A stretch of 64,000 nt of DNA, taken from Monosporascus cannonballus (lineage: Eukaryota > Ascomycota > Sordariomycetes > Xylariales). Location: assembly GCA_004154925.1 (NCBI GenBank), contig QJNS01000314.1:16774-80773 (forward strand). Direction: 5' to 3'. Made by a program: the position numbers and the translations under genes. Below are positions 34,770-45,878 of this stretch, in pieces; position 1 is the stretch's first letter, and the number at the start of each line of letters is the position of its first letter. The notes beneath the pieces were generated by a model. That model was not told the DNA's origin and did not search any database. It saw only the letters and a list, made by a program, of their open reading frames with translations.

Positions 34770-37470
34770 GGCTAGGAACTACGTTCCTCGTCCAGACTTT
34801 ATGGCCGATGAAGTGTAAAAATAGAACCGTGAGTCTAACTCTGTATGGTCAGCATCCAGTACACGGACTTCAACGGCGTAGCGTGGAGGGCTAGGGGATG
34901 TAGTTGGAAGCAAGGATACAAGCAGACACGAGGAGCGGGGGCCTCTCAACGGGGACGAGAGTGTCTAAGGGCACGGAGCTGCCAAGCTGCTGGCTGTTGA
35001 ATTTAACACTCTGTGATGAATGCGGTGGTGACCTGGCTTCGCTCTCCACGATCTTTGTGCCGACCTCTGAGAAGAGGGGGCAGCCATTTTTGGCGATTGG
35101 ATATTGCGGTCATGATGAGGGGCAGCTCTTTAGGTAGTATTCTCCCTCACCGTGCCGCTTAAGTACAAAGGTGCAAGTACAGTCCAAGATGACAGTATGG
35201 ACAGAGCAACGCGTAAGACTTTGGAGTATAGGTAATGCCAGAAATAGGGAGACTCACAGCTAAGAGATGTGAAATACTATGCGGATTGCGAAAAGAAGGG
35301 GACGCCGAACCATGATGCGGAGAAATAGTCCAAACTGGCAGGTAGGAAGAACCAAGGCGCCCGCGACGAAGTTTGCCAGCGACAACTGAAGATGAGGTTG
35401 AGACAAGAGATCTAAAGCGCGCAGATATACTGCAGGGAGAAGGCAACAGTAAAGTGTTAGCGCGACGCGATGCAATACCAATTCTCTATTCTGGGCAAGA
35501 CCAGAGAATGGGGGAAGGGTGAGATGATGTCGTCTTGAGCTGCCCAACTTCTCGGCCTAGAGATACAAGCGAGAAATAGATCGCTGGCGGCTACGAACAT
35601 GATTTGTTCAAATCTGCAACCTCGTTGGGGGTGGGGTTGTTATTGTGCAGTGTGGCGGAAGCCTCCTCATTGTGGCTGGTGCTATCGTTACGCAGTCCAC
35701 ATATCAAGGAAGGGAAAGGTGATCTGAGCGTCCGAGGAGAGAGGCAGTCAGTCACGTGACTGTTTCCCTTCTCTGCCTCTTCTGCTTGTATATATATATA
35801 TGTGCCCTGCAACTCCTATGTGACAGATTCGCAAAGAGGTCAAGAGACCTGGCGGCAACAGGGCACAGGCAGGGTAATGTCTCTTTATCCACTGATAAAT
35901 TCAACCAGCCATGCGGATAGAATGCATGCATGCCGCAAGTAGCATAGCTCGAATTCCTCTATAGTCTCTCTCAGATTGTCCATTCCCAGGGGCTAGCACA
36001 TACGGAAAACTGGATATCCGATAGGATACGAGGTTCTTAATGGATAACACTATTCCGCTAGACTCCCTGCGCCTCTGCGTTGTTCAACTACTTACTGCTT
36101 GCTCTGTATATATATTTCCAAGGTTACATGTTCCCTTCTAGAGAGGAGGCGCTCGATATCGCTACATACAGTGAAAGTTGAAGTTGTCATTTGCTGACTA
36201 GATCCAAGTATCGCGAATCGTATTGCTGGGTTCTGGTCCCGCAGTCATGTCATGAATGAGGGCAACTTAGGTACAGCTACGGGCTGGAAACAGGGGTCGA
36301 GCACTAGCACAAGGTAATACGAGGGCTCGGATCTTGGTAGCCCTATACCGGATCAGGTTTTAATGAGAAGCCCGGATTTTTTTCTTACGGGACAGGTACC
36401 ACAAGGGTATTTGCCGATTGATGCACCTATGAAGTTATGTATGATCTCGACTTGGGGGTAATAATAAGGTCCGGATAAGGTGCTAAGACACATGAGTAAA
36501 TGCAAGACAAAGCGTTCAGTCGTCATTTTTTAAGTATTGCTTGTACATATTTTTACGTTGGCAGAGCGAGATACGAAATGTTCCAGGTTATGAGCTTTTT
36601 GAATTATCTGATGTACATATATATACAATACATACATCTATGCAAAGACCCCTGGCTAACCAGATAATAACACCTAGTGATGGGCTTTGCCCGGGTCTAA
36701 CGACCCAATTCAGGGGTCCGGCTAGAAGGGAGAGAGAAGGGAGGATGCAGCACTTACCACTCTGTATAACCTACTGCACGCCTTGGAACTTTGGAACTTT
36801 TGACTGCTTACCCGCACTAAGGAATCGTCGGGATGAATATACGGAGCACGATGTACTGTAGGTACCTACTTTAAGTGCTGAGGTAACGCTTGAATCCCAT
36901 GCCGTCAATCCTTACCATTTTTTACGCGACTTTTCATGCAGTTTAAGAACCAGTTCGCATTTTTCATTCTTCGTCTCGATACGCCAATGCATCGTCTCCT
37001 CCGTTAAGTCAAGCTTGGGGATGTTATAGCTATTCGTTCGGCTCGTCCAACACCGGCCTCTTAATTGGGTCCATCGATTCCCGACATATTTGCTCTCTAT
37101 CCTCTCGTTGGGCGCGCTCCTTTTGGCATCCATCAAGGAACGCGACGTCGTGGATCCCTTCCATGGTCTCTCCCTCGTGCCTACAACAACTTATTTAACC
37201 TTCGCCCTTTGGGTTTAACAATATTCCACTCGTTACTTACCTAAGAGGCCAACGTTGCCCGTACGTTGGAACGTAAATCGGGGTCCCTCTCTCGATTCGC
37301 CTCCTCGGCCCCACCCCCCTTTCCACAAGGCGAACGGGACTCTTTTTGAAAGAAGATCAAAGTTGTCAACATCGTTTTTGCGTACCCGATTCATTCTGCC
37401 CAACAACCACCGGGATAGCAATTCTAGCAGCGTCTGGCGAAATTCGTTTCGCCTCTCACCTTCGAACGCC
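34770..37470. other. Long intergenic region between PAT1 and the GT15 gene
   Basis: About 2.7 kb between divergently transcribed genes. It holds the promoters of both. I see short overlapping frames only, a TA run near 35793, and TATATA tracts near 36110 and 36620. A CCTCGG hexamer lies at 37303-37308. Confidence 0.5.
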
Positions 37471-38973
37471 ATGGCCGCCGGTAATGCGCGTATCGTCAGA
37501 TACCTACTTTTCGCCGTCTTTGTAGGTTTAAATCAATCTCTGTCCCGGTAGAGCCGCCGAAATTGTGCTGACCGATATTTGTTTAATGTCGTATAGCTCA
37601 TTCTCATCTTCTACTTCGTCTCCCACTCTTCCTACGATGGAGTAGCGCTCAACTCCGAAAAATTCGGATATAATAAAGGATCAGCGGCGTCCGATGGATC
37701 CTCGGGGAGCAATGTACAAGGTGCCTCGAGCAAGAGCGGGAGCAGTCCGGGATCGACCAAGGACTCGACACAGTCGCCGATAGGCACCCACAAGCAATCC
37801 GATAACCTAGCTGAGGCTCCGATGTCCCTCACCCCGGCGGATCCCGGTTGGGATGATCTTGTGGGGACCGCCCCGGGACCCCGTATGAACGCCACCTTCG
37901 TCTCTCTCGCGCGTAACAGCGATGTATGGGAGATTGCGCGGTCCATCCGTCAGGTCGAGGACCGCTTCAACCGCCGGTACAACTACGACTGGGTTTTCCT
38001 GAACGACAAGCCTTTCGACGCTACCTTCAAGAAGGTCACGACTTCCCTGGTGTCCGGAAAGACGCACTACGGCGAGATCCCTAAGGAGCACTGGTCGTAC
38101 CCTGAATGGATCGACCAGGACAAGGCAAGGAAAGTCCGCGAGGATATGGCCGAGCGCAAGATCATCTACGGCGACTCCGTCAGCTATCGTCACATGTGCC
38201 GCTTCGAGTCCGGTTTCTTCTTCCGCCAGCCGCTGATGATGAACTACGAATGGTACTGGCGAGTCGAGCCCAGCATCGAGCTCTTCTGCGACGTCCACTA
38301 CGATCCCTTCCGCTATATGGCCGAGAACAAGAAGAAGTACAGCTTCGTGCTCAGCTTGTACGAATACGTCGAGACCATTCCTACGCTCTGGGATAGCACC
38401 AAGAAGTTCATGAAGAACTTCCCCGAGCACATCGCCGAGGGCAACTCGATGGCCTTCCTGAGTGATGACGGCGGCGATACCTACAACCACTGCCATTTCG
38501 TACGTGCCAATTCTGAGATGCTTTCGGCCGTACATGTGCTAACCAGTCACAGTGGTCCAACTTCGAAGTCGGCAACCTCGAGTGGCTGCGATCCAAGGCC
38601 TACATCGACTTCTTCGAGTCGCTCGACCAGGACGGTGGATTCTTCTACGAGCGGTGGGGTGACGCGCCAGTGCATTCCATTGCCGCGGGTCTCCTGCTGA
38701 AGAAGGAAGAAATCCACTTCTTCAACGACATTGCTTACTACCACGTGCCCTTCACCCACTGCCCGACCGGTGAGAAGGTCAGATTGGAGCGGCGCTGCCA
38801 CTGCAACCCCAAGGACAACTTTGACTGGAAGGGGTATTCTTGTAAGTCTAGGTGGCCCTTGTAAATGAAGGCATACGGGTAGCAATACTAACTATAGCAA
38901 ACTAGGCACGTCGAGATACTTCGAGGTCAACGGCCTTGAGAAGCCCGAAGGCTACGAGAACCAGCAGGATTAG
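37471..38973 (+). CDS. GT15 alpha-1,2-mannosyltransferase (Kre2/Mnt1/Ktr family)
   Basis: GT15 enzymes are Golgi type II membrane proteins that add alpha-1,2-mannose from GDP-mannose to N- and O-glycans. Four exons: 37471-37521, 37597-38499, 38553-38841, 38906-38973; 436 aa. The membrane anchor (about residues 10-26, YLLFAVF + LILIFYFV) is assembled across the first intron. A Ser/Gly/Thr-rich stem (about 28-110) leads to the catalytic domain: [54 protein letters not shown] and YYHVPFTHC. By comparison with what I recall of Kre2p, Tyr214, Glu241, Glu323 and His382 match active-site and manganese positions with a constant offset of six for three of them. Length is that of the yeast enzymes. All joins are frame-consistent. 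Confidence 0.94.
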
Positions 38974-39423
38974 TTGAAAGATTACGAACCAAGAGGCATG
39001 TAACATGGAATGTTGAATAAAAAGGAGAAAATCAAAGCCCCTGATGACGTTTCGATCATGTACGCATTACTAAACGGGGTTCACTCTGGAAAGGAGGGGG
39101 GGGGGAGGGGACTGGGTACAGGCGTCTACGGGTTTAGCAATGGCACAGGGGGGTTACGTAGAAGGGTTGGGTTGCCTTCATCATCGATTCTCTTTCCATC
39201 TGTAAATAGGACATTGCACGATGCGCCATCCAAACTCCAGAAGACGTGTGATGCCTCGAAGTTACACGGTGTGCAACTGTGGTGCGGTAAGATCTCAACA
39301 ACCATACTCATGACCAACTGACCGGGCAACTCTCGATATGATGGAATGGTATCTGCCATGCTACCAGATCATACACCGCCCCCCGCCTCCCCCAAACCTA
39401 CACGTAGCTCCGCTGTATTTCCC
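38974..39423. other. Convergent intergenic region GT15/MRPS12
   Basis: 3' ends of two converging genes; a G-run lies at about 39097-39107. No gene seen. Confidence 0.55.
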
Positions 39424-40285
39424 TTATGCGCCTACTGCCGCCTTCTTGGGCTTCTTCGTACCGTATTTACTTCTACTCGACATCCTGTTGGAGACACCAC
39501 CCTGTAGAGAAGACAAGTTAGCCATCCGGAACCAAATATGTAGAGCTCCTTTCGGGAATCTCATCGGAACACCGTAACGCTCAGGCACTCAGTCGGCCCC
39601 TTTCCCGCGCCCATTCCAACCGGCCCCCACCAAAACAACCACCTATCCTCCCTTCCCCATCCCCGTGCAAGCACAAAAAAAAAAAAAAGCTCACCAGGTC
39701 CAGAGCCCCGCGGACGAGGTGGTACCGCACTCCCGGGCAGTCCTGGCTGCGCCCGCCGCGCACGAGCACGACGCTGTGCTGCTGGATGTTGTGGCCCTCC
39801 CCGGGGATGTAGGCGGTGATCATGCGGCCGCTCGACAGCCTGATACGCGCGGTCTTGCGCTCGCCCGAGTTCGGCTTCTTCGGCCGCGTGATGCCCACCT
39901 TCAGGCACACGCCCTTCTGCTGCGGGCACCGCGTCTCCGCCAGCGCCGGGGACACGGCGTGGCGCGCGCGCTGCGGCTTGCGGCAGCCCTGGTTTCGCCG
40001 GAGGTCAGTCAGACGAGCAAGGCGAGAGATGTGGGCTGCCGGTCTCCGTTGTCCTAGGAGGCGCCGGGGCGGGGAGGGAGAGGAGGGGTATGGACAAGGT
40101 GGAGGACCGGGGACGGGAGGGAGACGGATACGTACTCGCAGGACTTGGTTCAGCGTCGCTTGCGTCGAGGGCGTCGTCGAGAAGGATCGCGCGGGCAGGC
40201 GGGCGAGGGCTGTCGTCGTCGCCGTCGTCGTCGCTGGCCGCCACGCCAGAGACGGCCAAAGGGATCTGAAGAGCGGCGCGGCCAT
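39424..40285 (-). CDS. MRPS12: Mitochondrial small ribosomal subunit protein uS12m
   Basis: uS12 sits at the decoding centre of the small subunit. Three exons: 40285-40136, 39988-39695, 39501-39424; 173 aa. Exon 1 is a mitochondrial presequence rich in Arg, Ala and Thr, ending TLNQVLR. Exon 2 carries the family's hallmark blocks [29 protein letters not shown], the [13 protein letters not shown] loop and the [14 protein letters not shown] block. Exon 3, 25 residues found only after removing a 193-bp intron (poly-A run at its 3' side on the plus strand), gives the expected basic tail [12 protein letters not shown]. Joins are in phase 0. Its start is 620 bp from that of the divergent acyl-CoA dehydrogenase gene. 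Confidence 0.95.
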
Positions 40286-40905
40286 TGTCGAGCTCGGCTG
40301 TCGTGGCTATGGACAATGGGTTGCCGACTGTTGCTGAGAGCTTATTAGGGATACAATCAATCATATCATTGATGCGATATCAGTTTGCCAAGCCAATCGC
40401 TGAAAAATGCTGGGCATTTGCCTGCCAGGTGACGGATGACGGACAGCTGTCGGCTACTTCTTGTAATGTCGGCACTTCATATTCGCCGTTCTCCGTGGAG
40501 CGAATCCACCCGGCCTGGCACCCTTCACATGTCAACCCCTGTCCCGTTCATCTGGTGCTGTGCTGTGTGTACCGAAGGCCGCGGTTGGACGAATCAAGAA
40601 CTTCCCTTCCCTGGCTGGCGCATCCCCAGTTTCCGGGGTTCCAAAAGGCGAACAAGGGGGTGGATATCGTCGGCGGGCAGCCTCGGTCTGTCTCGGCTCC
40701 CACACAGGAATGTGACGAAATAGTCAAAGCCGTAAAAGCCGCCTCGCTAGCTAGTATGGCAGCTTTAACATCTCTATTTCTTTCGGCGGTTTATTCCACG
40801 GTTGTATATTACCCATCAGTAACTCAGCGCACGTGCTGCTCCTGCTCGCTGGTCTAGAATTGTGCCGTTGCAGCACTGACCAAGGGTAACCAATTAAGCT
40901 CGGCT
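40286..40905. promoter_or_regulatory. Divergent promoter region MRPS12/acyl-CoA dehydrogenase
   Basis: 620 bp separate two divergent genes whose products both act in mitochondria. CCAAT occurs at about 40393-40397 (CAAGCCAATCGC). No other gene seen, though 40285-40857 happens to be open on the plus strand. Confidence 0.45.
40681..40686 (+). promoter_or_regulatory. CCTCGG hexamer upstream of acyl-CoA dehydrogenase
   Basis: Matches the core bound by FarA/FarB (CTF1)-type fatty-acid regulators of filamentous fungi, 220 bp before the ATG. A six-base match is weak evidence alone. Confidence 0.35.
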
Positions 40906-42496
40906 ATGTCGTCTTTCGCGAGAGTCCTTCGGCCGGCGTTACGGCGGGGTCAAGGCGTTGCTGCTTCTGCTGCCTCCCTTTCCACTAGAGCCTCCCCGTC
41001 GGCGCGGTGCAGTAGAACAGCACGGACGCTCAATGCTCAGCAGTAGGTTGTTGAGTCCCCCTTAGTAGCACGTAGCATTGACGCCGGCCGGCACCCAGAC
41101 TCAGACCGCTCTCCGCGACGGCCCACCGGCGCAGCGACCTCGCGGGCCTCACGCCGACGCCGATAACGCACCTGTCGGAGACGGAGGCGGCGATGCAGGA
41201 GGCCGTGTCGCGGTTCGCCAACGACGTGGTGCTGCCGCGGGCGCGCGAGATGGACGAGGCGGAGCAGATGGACCCGGCCCTCGTGGAGCAGCTGTTCGAG
41301 CAGGGGCTCATGGGCATCGAGATCCCCGAGGAGTACGGCGGCGCCGGCATGAACTTCACGGCGGCCATCGTGGGCATCGAGGAGCTCGCGCGCGTCGACC
41401 CCTCCGTCAGCGTGCTCGTCGACGTCCACAACACCCTCGTCAACACGGCCGTCGTCCGCTGGGGCAGCGCCGACCTCAAGCGCCGCTTCCTGCCGCGCCT
41501 CGCCACCAACACCGTCGGCAGCTTCTGTCTGTCGGAGCCCGCGTCCGGGTCCGACGCCTTCGCGCTGCGCACGCGCGCCACCAGGGCCGACGGCGGCGCC
41601 GGGTACCGCCTCTCGGGCGGCAAGATGTGGATCACCAACTCGGTGGAGGCCGACTTCTTCATCGTTTTCGCCAACCTCGACCCGTCCAAGGGCCATCGCG
41701 GCATCACGGCCTTCGTCGTCGAGAAGGGCGCGCCCGGGTTCTCCATCGCCAAGAAGGAGAAGAAGCTCGGCATCCGCGCCAGCAGCACCTGCGTCATCAA
41801 CCTCGACGACGTCGAGGTGCCCCCGGAGAACCTGCTCGGCGAGGAAGGCCAGGGCTACAAGTACGCCATCAACCTCCTCAACGAGGGCCGCATCGGCATC
41901 GCCGCGCAGATGACGGGCCTCGCGCTCGGCGCCTGGGAGAACGCCGTCAAGTAAGTGTCTCTCCTAACCGTGCGAGCGAAGGAGGAGACCCCGATCGAAA
42001 ACCGTCGCGCAGGACCTCTCTTCTTTCACTTTCTAACGCGCGCGATCTGATAGGTACGTCTGGAACGACCGGAAGCAGTTCGGCAAGCTCGTGGGCGAGT
42101 TCCAGGGCATGCAGCACCAGATCGCGCAGTCGTACACGGAGATCGCGGCGGCGCGCGCCCTCGTGTACAACGCCGCCCGCAAGAAGGAGGCCGGCGAGGA
42201 CTTCGTGAGGGACGCCGCCATGGCCAAGCTCTACGCGTCGCAGGTCGCCGGCCGCGTCAGCGGCCTCGCCGTCGAGTGGATGGGCGGCATGGGCTTCGTG
42301 CGCGAGGGGCTCGCCGAGAAGTTCTGGCGCGACAGCAAGATCGGCGCCATCTACGAGGGCACCAGCAATATCCAGTAAGTTCCCCGCGCCGAGTCGCCTT
42401 CCGTCACGTTCTCCGGGTGGGCGGGGCGTTGCTGACACCACGCTTCTAAGGTTGAACACTATCGCCAAGTCGTTACAAAAGGAGTACACCGTATAA
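40906..42496 (+). CDS. Mitochondrial acyl-CoA dehydrogenase, short/branched-chain type
   Basis: FAD enzyme that forms the alpha-beta double bond of short or branched acyl-CoA, as in isoleucine/valine and fatty-acid breakdown. Four exons: 40906-41042, 41099-41950, 42054-42374, 42451-42496; 451 aa. The N-terminus (MSSFARVLRPALRRGQG) is an Arg-rich mitochondrial presequence; the in-frame TAG just after it lies inside the first intron (GTAGGT donor). The first acceptor could be 41098 or 41104, a two-residue difference. Family blocks: EEYGGAGMNF, SFCLSEPASGSDAF, WITNSVEADFFIVFA, LNEGRIGIAAQM, QLNTIAKSLQ. Glu431 in YEGTSNIQ is the expected catalytic base. Third codon positions are very G/C-rich. 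Confidence 0.93.
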
Positions 42497-44294
42497 GGGG
42501 GCGTCCGCTGTAAATGAAATACCGGTTAGGCAGTCGGTGATACGCGGCTCGGAGTCACGGGTTATACGGCGCATCTGCACTCGATTTCGCCCCCGAGGAT
42601 AGGAGTTATATAGGGTAGTCTACTCACAATTCAGCTGTGCGCTGAGGCGTCTCCAGGCTATGTCACGGTGATGTTTCTGATCTGGCAGCTTTAACCCTAG
42701 AAATGCAGGTTCTGGCCAAAATAGGTGAGCCGCCGTGATATTCAGAAGCCAAGACTCGTGGTACTGAATGATAAAGACTTCGCCGGTTATATACTCGGTC
42801 GCTTCATGATAGATCACAGAGCCTGATGATTCATTCGAATTAACCAAAAGATTTCGCTGGGAATATAAAGATGGCAGCGACGGGATACCCCTACCTATAC
42901 CTAGGTAGGTGGTCAGAGGCAGCCCAACTATCATGGTCGGCACCTGACATGTTATGCCGCCAACTTGCCGACGTCCTAAGACTCCGGGATGACATCTACA
43001 ACAACTTCCTAGCTGATACGAAGGCGCAGCGGTCTTCGGGTGTGGAGTGCCTACGGGATCATGTTACTATACGAAGATGCGCGTATAGATTGTTTAGGCT
43101 AATCATGGCGACGGCTTCGTAATTCGGCGGGCAGTTGCATATTAGACTACCTAGTTTGGGGCCGGGGAAAGGCCCCGTTAATCGACTATCTCGATCACGG
43201 CCGGTTTCTCACGTAATTGCCTCGGACGACAGAGGAGGGGGGCTTCCCGGGCGCGAAGTGAGTCAGCGCGAGCGATGCAACGGTAACAGTTATACGCAGT
43301 GCTCAGCGCTTCTCTTCAAGACCGGGCGATTCCGACGGAGAGCCTCGGTTGCTGACTGCAATGGCGTTGCGTTCCCTGGCCATAAGTGAGCTCTAGCTTG
43401 CATGCATGTATGCCACCTTGCCGGGCCGTCTCCCACGGTGGTGCTGCTTATCCCACGCAGGATCTGTCGCGCGTGACTAGCGCGGGATATCGGTGTGCGG
43501 GCAGTACGATACAGATGTTTCCGGCTCGCGCTGGGACGCATATGTGATCTTCCAGGTCGTGTGTGCTTCAGATCGGGCCAAGGTGAGTGCCTATCATCCT
43601 CCCCTGAAGGCTTACTCCGGCATCCGCGATTAAGATATGTCTCCTCTATGAGCCGTCGTCCGGGAGCTGGGTATAGGGGCCGCTCGACTGTTATCGTTCG
43701 CGCCGCGTGTGGCCCACGGTGCTCGGCTACGGACCGCAACCGCAATTGTATACCAAGCGAACTTGATGAACGGGATGATTACTTGCTCTCCTTAACTATG
43801 GCACCACCTAGTAATAATACCTTGCCCCATGAAAACGCATAGATTGTATGTTGCCCCCTTCCCCTGAGACGGGAAGCCGACAACCTTGTTGTCCAAATCA
43901 CCGTTTTCATGCTAATCAGCAAGGACAATGGGAACTGTGTCTGGTAGTATCAAGTGCGATATCTATTATCATCCATTTACCTATTATTCTTATACTAGGG
44001 AGAGTGACATGCCTTCATTCCGAGCTGATCAGAAAACCCAATTTGTGTAACGCCCAGAAATCCCTGTGTTGAACTTCTAACCTGTCACCAACCAACCCAT
44101 GTTCCTCGGTTTTCCGGTCGAGAAAGCCCAATTCGGATATCATTCTTTAGCAGCCGCCGCCTCGCTTAAACCCAGATTCCGGTATCCCAAACGCCTTGCA
44201 TGCCCCAATGAGTGTGAGTGAACGAATGCCAGGCTGAACCAAAATAAAGACAAAATCACCACGAAAGAGGATAGACATCCGCCTCTATCAAGAA
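42497..44294. other. Convergent intergenic region
   Basis: About 1.8 kb between converging genes with no recognisable gene. Frames at 42620-43842 overlap on both strands and lack motifs. Confidence 0.5.
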
Positions 44295-45878
44295 TTACAC
44301 GGGGGCCACCGCCCGCACCCTGGGCCCCAGGTCCGCGTACCCGGGCGGCGCACCTCCCTGGTCCTGCTGGTACTGGTGGTGGAACTCCACGGTGGGCGCG
44401 GACAGGACGCGTGGCCGCAGATAAGCGTCGGCCTCGGCCTCCTCGACGGCGGTCTCGAAGCTCGGGGGTAGGGGGCCCGTGCTGGGGCCAATTGACGGTG
44501 TCACCGCCTTAACGCCAATCTGCAATGGCACGCCGAGCATGATGCTCGAGCTCGAACCCCCCGACGATACCGACACCGTGAGCCAGAGCACGTAGGCGCG
44601 CGAGGTGATGCACGAGTGATATGTCGGCAGAAACATCTTTTTGTCCGTCGGCAGCCTGATCGGGACCTGCAGGCTTGCCGTGTGGTAGACAGGGCTGGCG
44701 ACGGGGGCGGTCTTGTTGACTTTCGCCTTGGCGCCCTTCGTTACCGTCCATCGGGGGCCCTCGCTGCCGCCTTCTCCCGAGTGGTCCGAGTCCGAGGGCA
44801 GGTCGCTGCCGTAACCGGAATCCCGCCTCGTCTGGGTCCTCAGGTGCTGCTTCCAGGCGACCTTGCAGGCCGGGGCCGAGGAAGATGACGATGGCGGTAT
44901 CGCTGTCGTGGTCGAGTACGAGCCGCTGCCCTCATAGCCGAAATGCCGGCTCCAGTCCCCGAGGTTGGGCAGGCAGCGGACGCCGCAGGCGCTGAAATAG
45001 CTCACGGCCAAGATCTTGGCAGAGATGGCGGTGACTTGCGGGGGCGCGCACTCGGCCGACGCGGGCTCGAAGCGGAAGTCGAGCTGCGCGTCGGTGGCTG
45101 TCGTCGAGCGCCCGTCGGGGCTCAGCATCGCGGCGGCCGGCTGGGTCGCCGACACGGTCAGCTGGCCCAGCTTCGGCGACAGGATCGTCCTCCGCATCGT
45201 CTTGCGCTTCGACATGGTGTACAGCTTGTCGTTCTCGGTAATGCCGAGCGGCGGCTCCTCGGGCGCCGCGGGCAGCACCCTGATCTCCTGGCTGTCCTCG
45301 AGGACCTTGGTGGCGGCGGCGGCCCCCTCCTCGTGCTGCAGAACGCGGGCCTTGATGGCGTACTCCACGCGCGTCATGGTGGGCGCGAGGTCGTCCCGGT
45401 CCCAGGAGCCCACCGTCGGCGGCAGCCGGATGTGGTAGTCGCGGACGGCGTCGTTGAAGACGGTGTGGCTGCAGGCGTTGATGGTGAGCTGGCCGGGGAT
45501 CACGAAGTTGAACGGCACGCTGTAGGTGCGCCCGGCCTCCAGGACCCGGGGAACCGGGTACCACGACTCCGGGATGGGCATGGTGAGCTTCAGGAAGGTG
45601 TGGCACGTGGACTGCGGCACGCTGACCCCGTCGACGCGGGTTTTGGCGGTGCCCAGCAGCAGGATCTGCAGGCTGTCGAAACGCACGTCGTGCTGTGTAT
45701 TGATGGAGACGTGGCCGGAGATCGGCGACGACGAGGTGTAGATCTTGGACCGGTAGTGGTTCTCAATGTGGATTTCCATGGCGGGGGACTTTTGGGCGGC
45801 CATCGTTAGCCTGCGAGCGTATCCGCCCGAGGATCCTATGGTCCCGCGGTCGGATACAGATGACATCCAGGCCTTCAT
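44295..45878 (-). CDS. Arrestin-fold protein with C-terminal PPxY motif (arrestin-related trafficking adaptor type)
   Basis: Arrestin-related adaptors recruit Nedd4/Rsp5-type ubiquitin ligases to plasma-membrane transporters. Intronless, up to 527 aa. The arrestin N-domain begins near residue 34 (MEIHIENHYRSKIYTSS..ISGHVSI) and runs through LQILLLGTAKTRV, YSVPFNFVIPGQL, DYHIRLPPTVGSW and VEYAIKARV. The second half has SLQVPIRLPTDKKMFLPTYHS and SSIMLGVPLQIGV, fitting the arrestin C-domain. PPGY at about 511-514, near the C-terminus, is a standard WW-domain ligand. Two other in-frame ATGs (residues 26 and 34) could be the real start, the last giving a protein starting exactly at the domain. Substrate transporter unknown. 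Confidence 0.88.
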   Translation of the reverse strand: MKAWMSSVSDRGTIGSSGGYARRLTMAAQKSPAMEIHIENHYRSKIYTSSSPISGHVSINTQHDVRFDSLQILLLGTAKTRVDGVSVPQSTCHTFLKLTMPIPESWYPVPRVLEAGRTYSVPFNFVIPGQLTINACSHTVFNDAVRDYHIRLPPTVGSWDRDDLAPTMTRVEYAIKARVLQHEEGAAAATKVLEDSQEIRVLPAAPEEPPLGITENDKLYTMSKRKTMRRTILSPKLGQLTVSATQPAAAMLSPDGRSTTATDAQLDFRFEPASAECAPPQVTAISAKILAVSYFSACGVRCLPNLGDWSRHFGYEGSGSYSTTTAIPPSSSSSAPACKVAWKQHLRTQTRRDSGYGSDLPSDSDHSGEGGSEGPRWTVTKGAKAKVNKTAPVASPVYHTASLQVPIRLPTDKKMFLPTYHSCITSRAYVLWLTVSVSSGGSSSSIMLGVPLQIGVKAVTPSIGPSTGPLPPSFETAVEEAEADAYLRPRVLSAPTVEFHHQYQQDQGGAPPGYADLGPRVRAVAPV

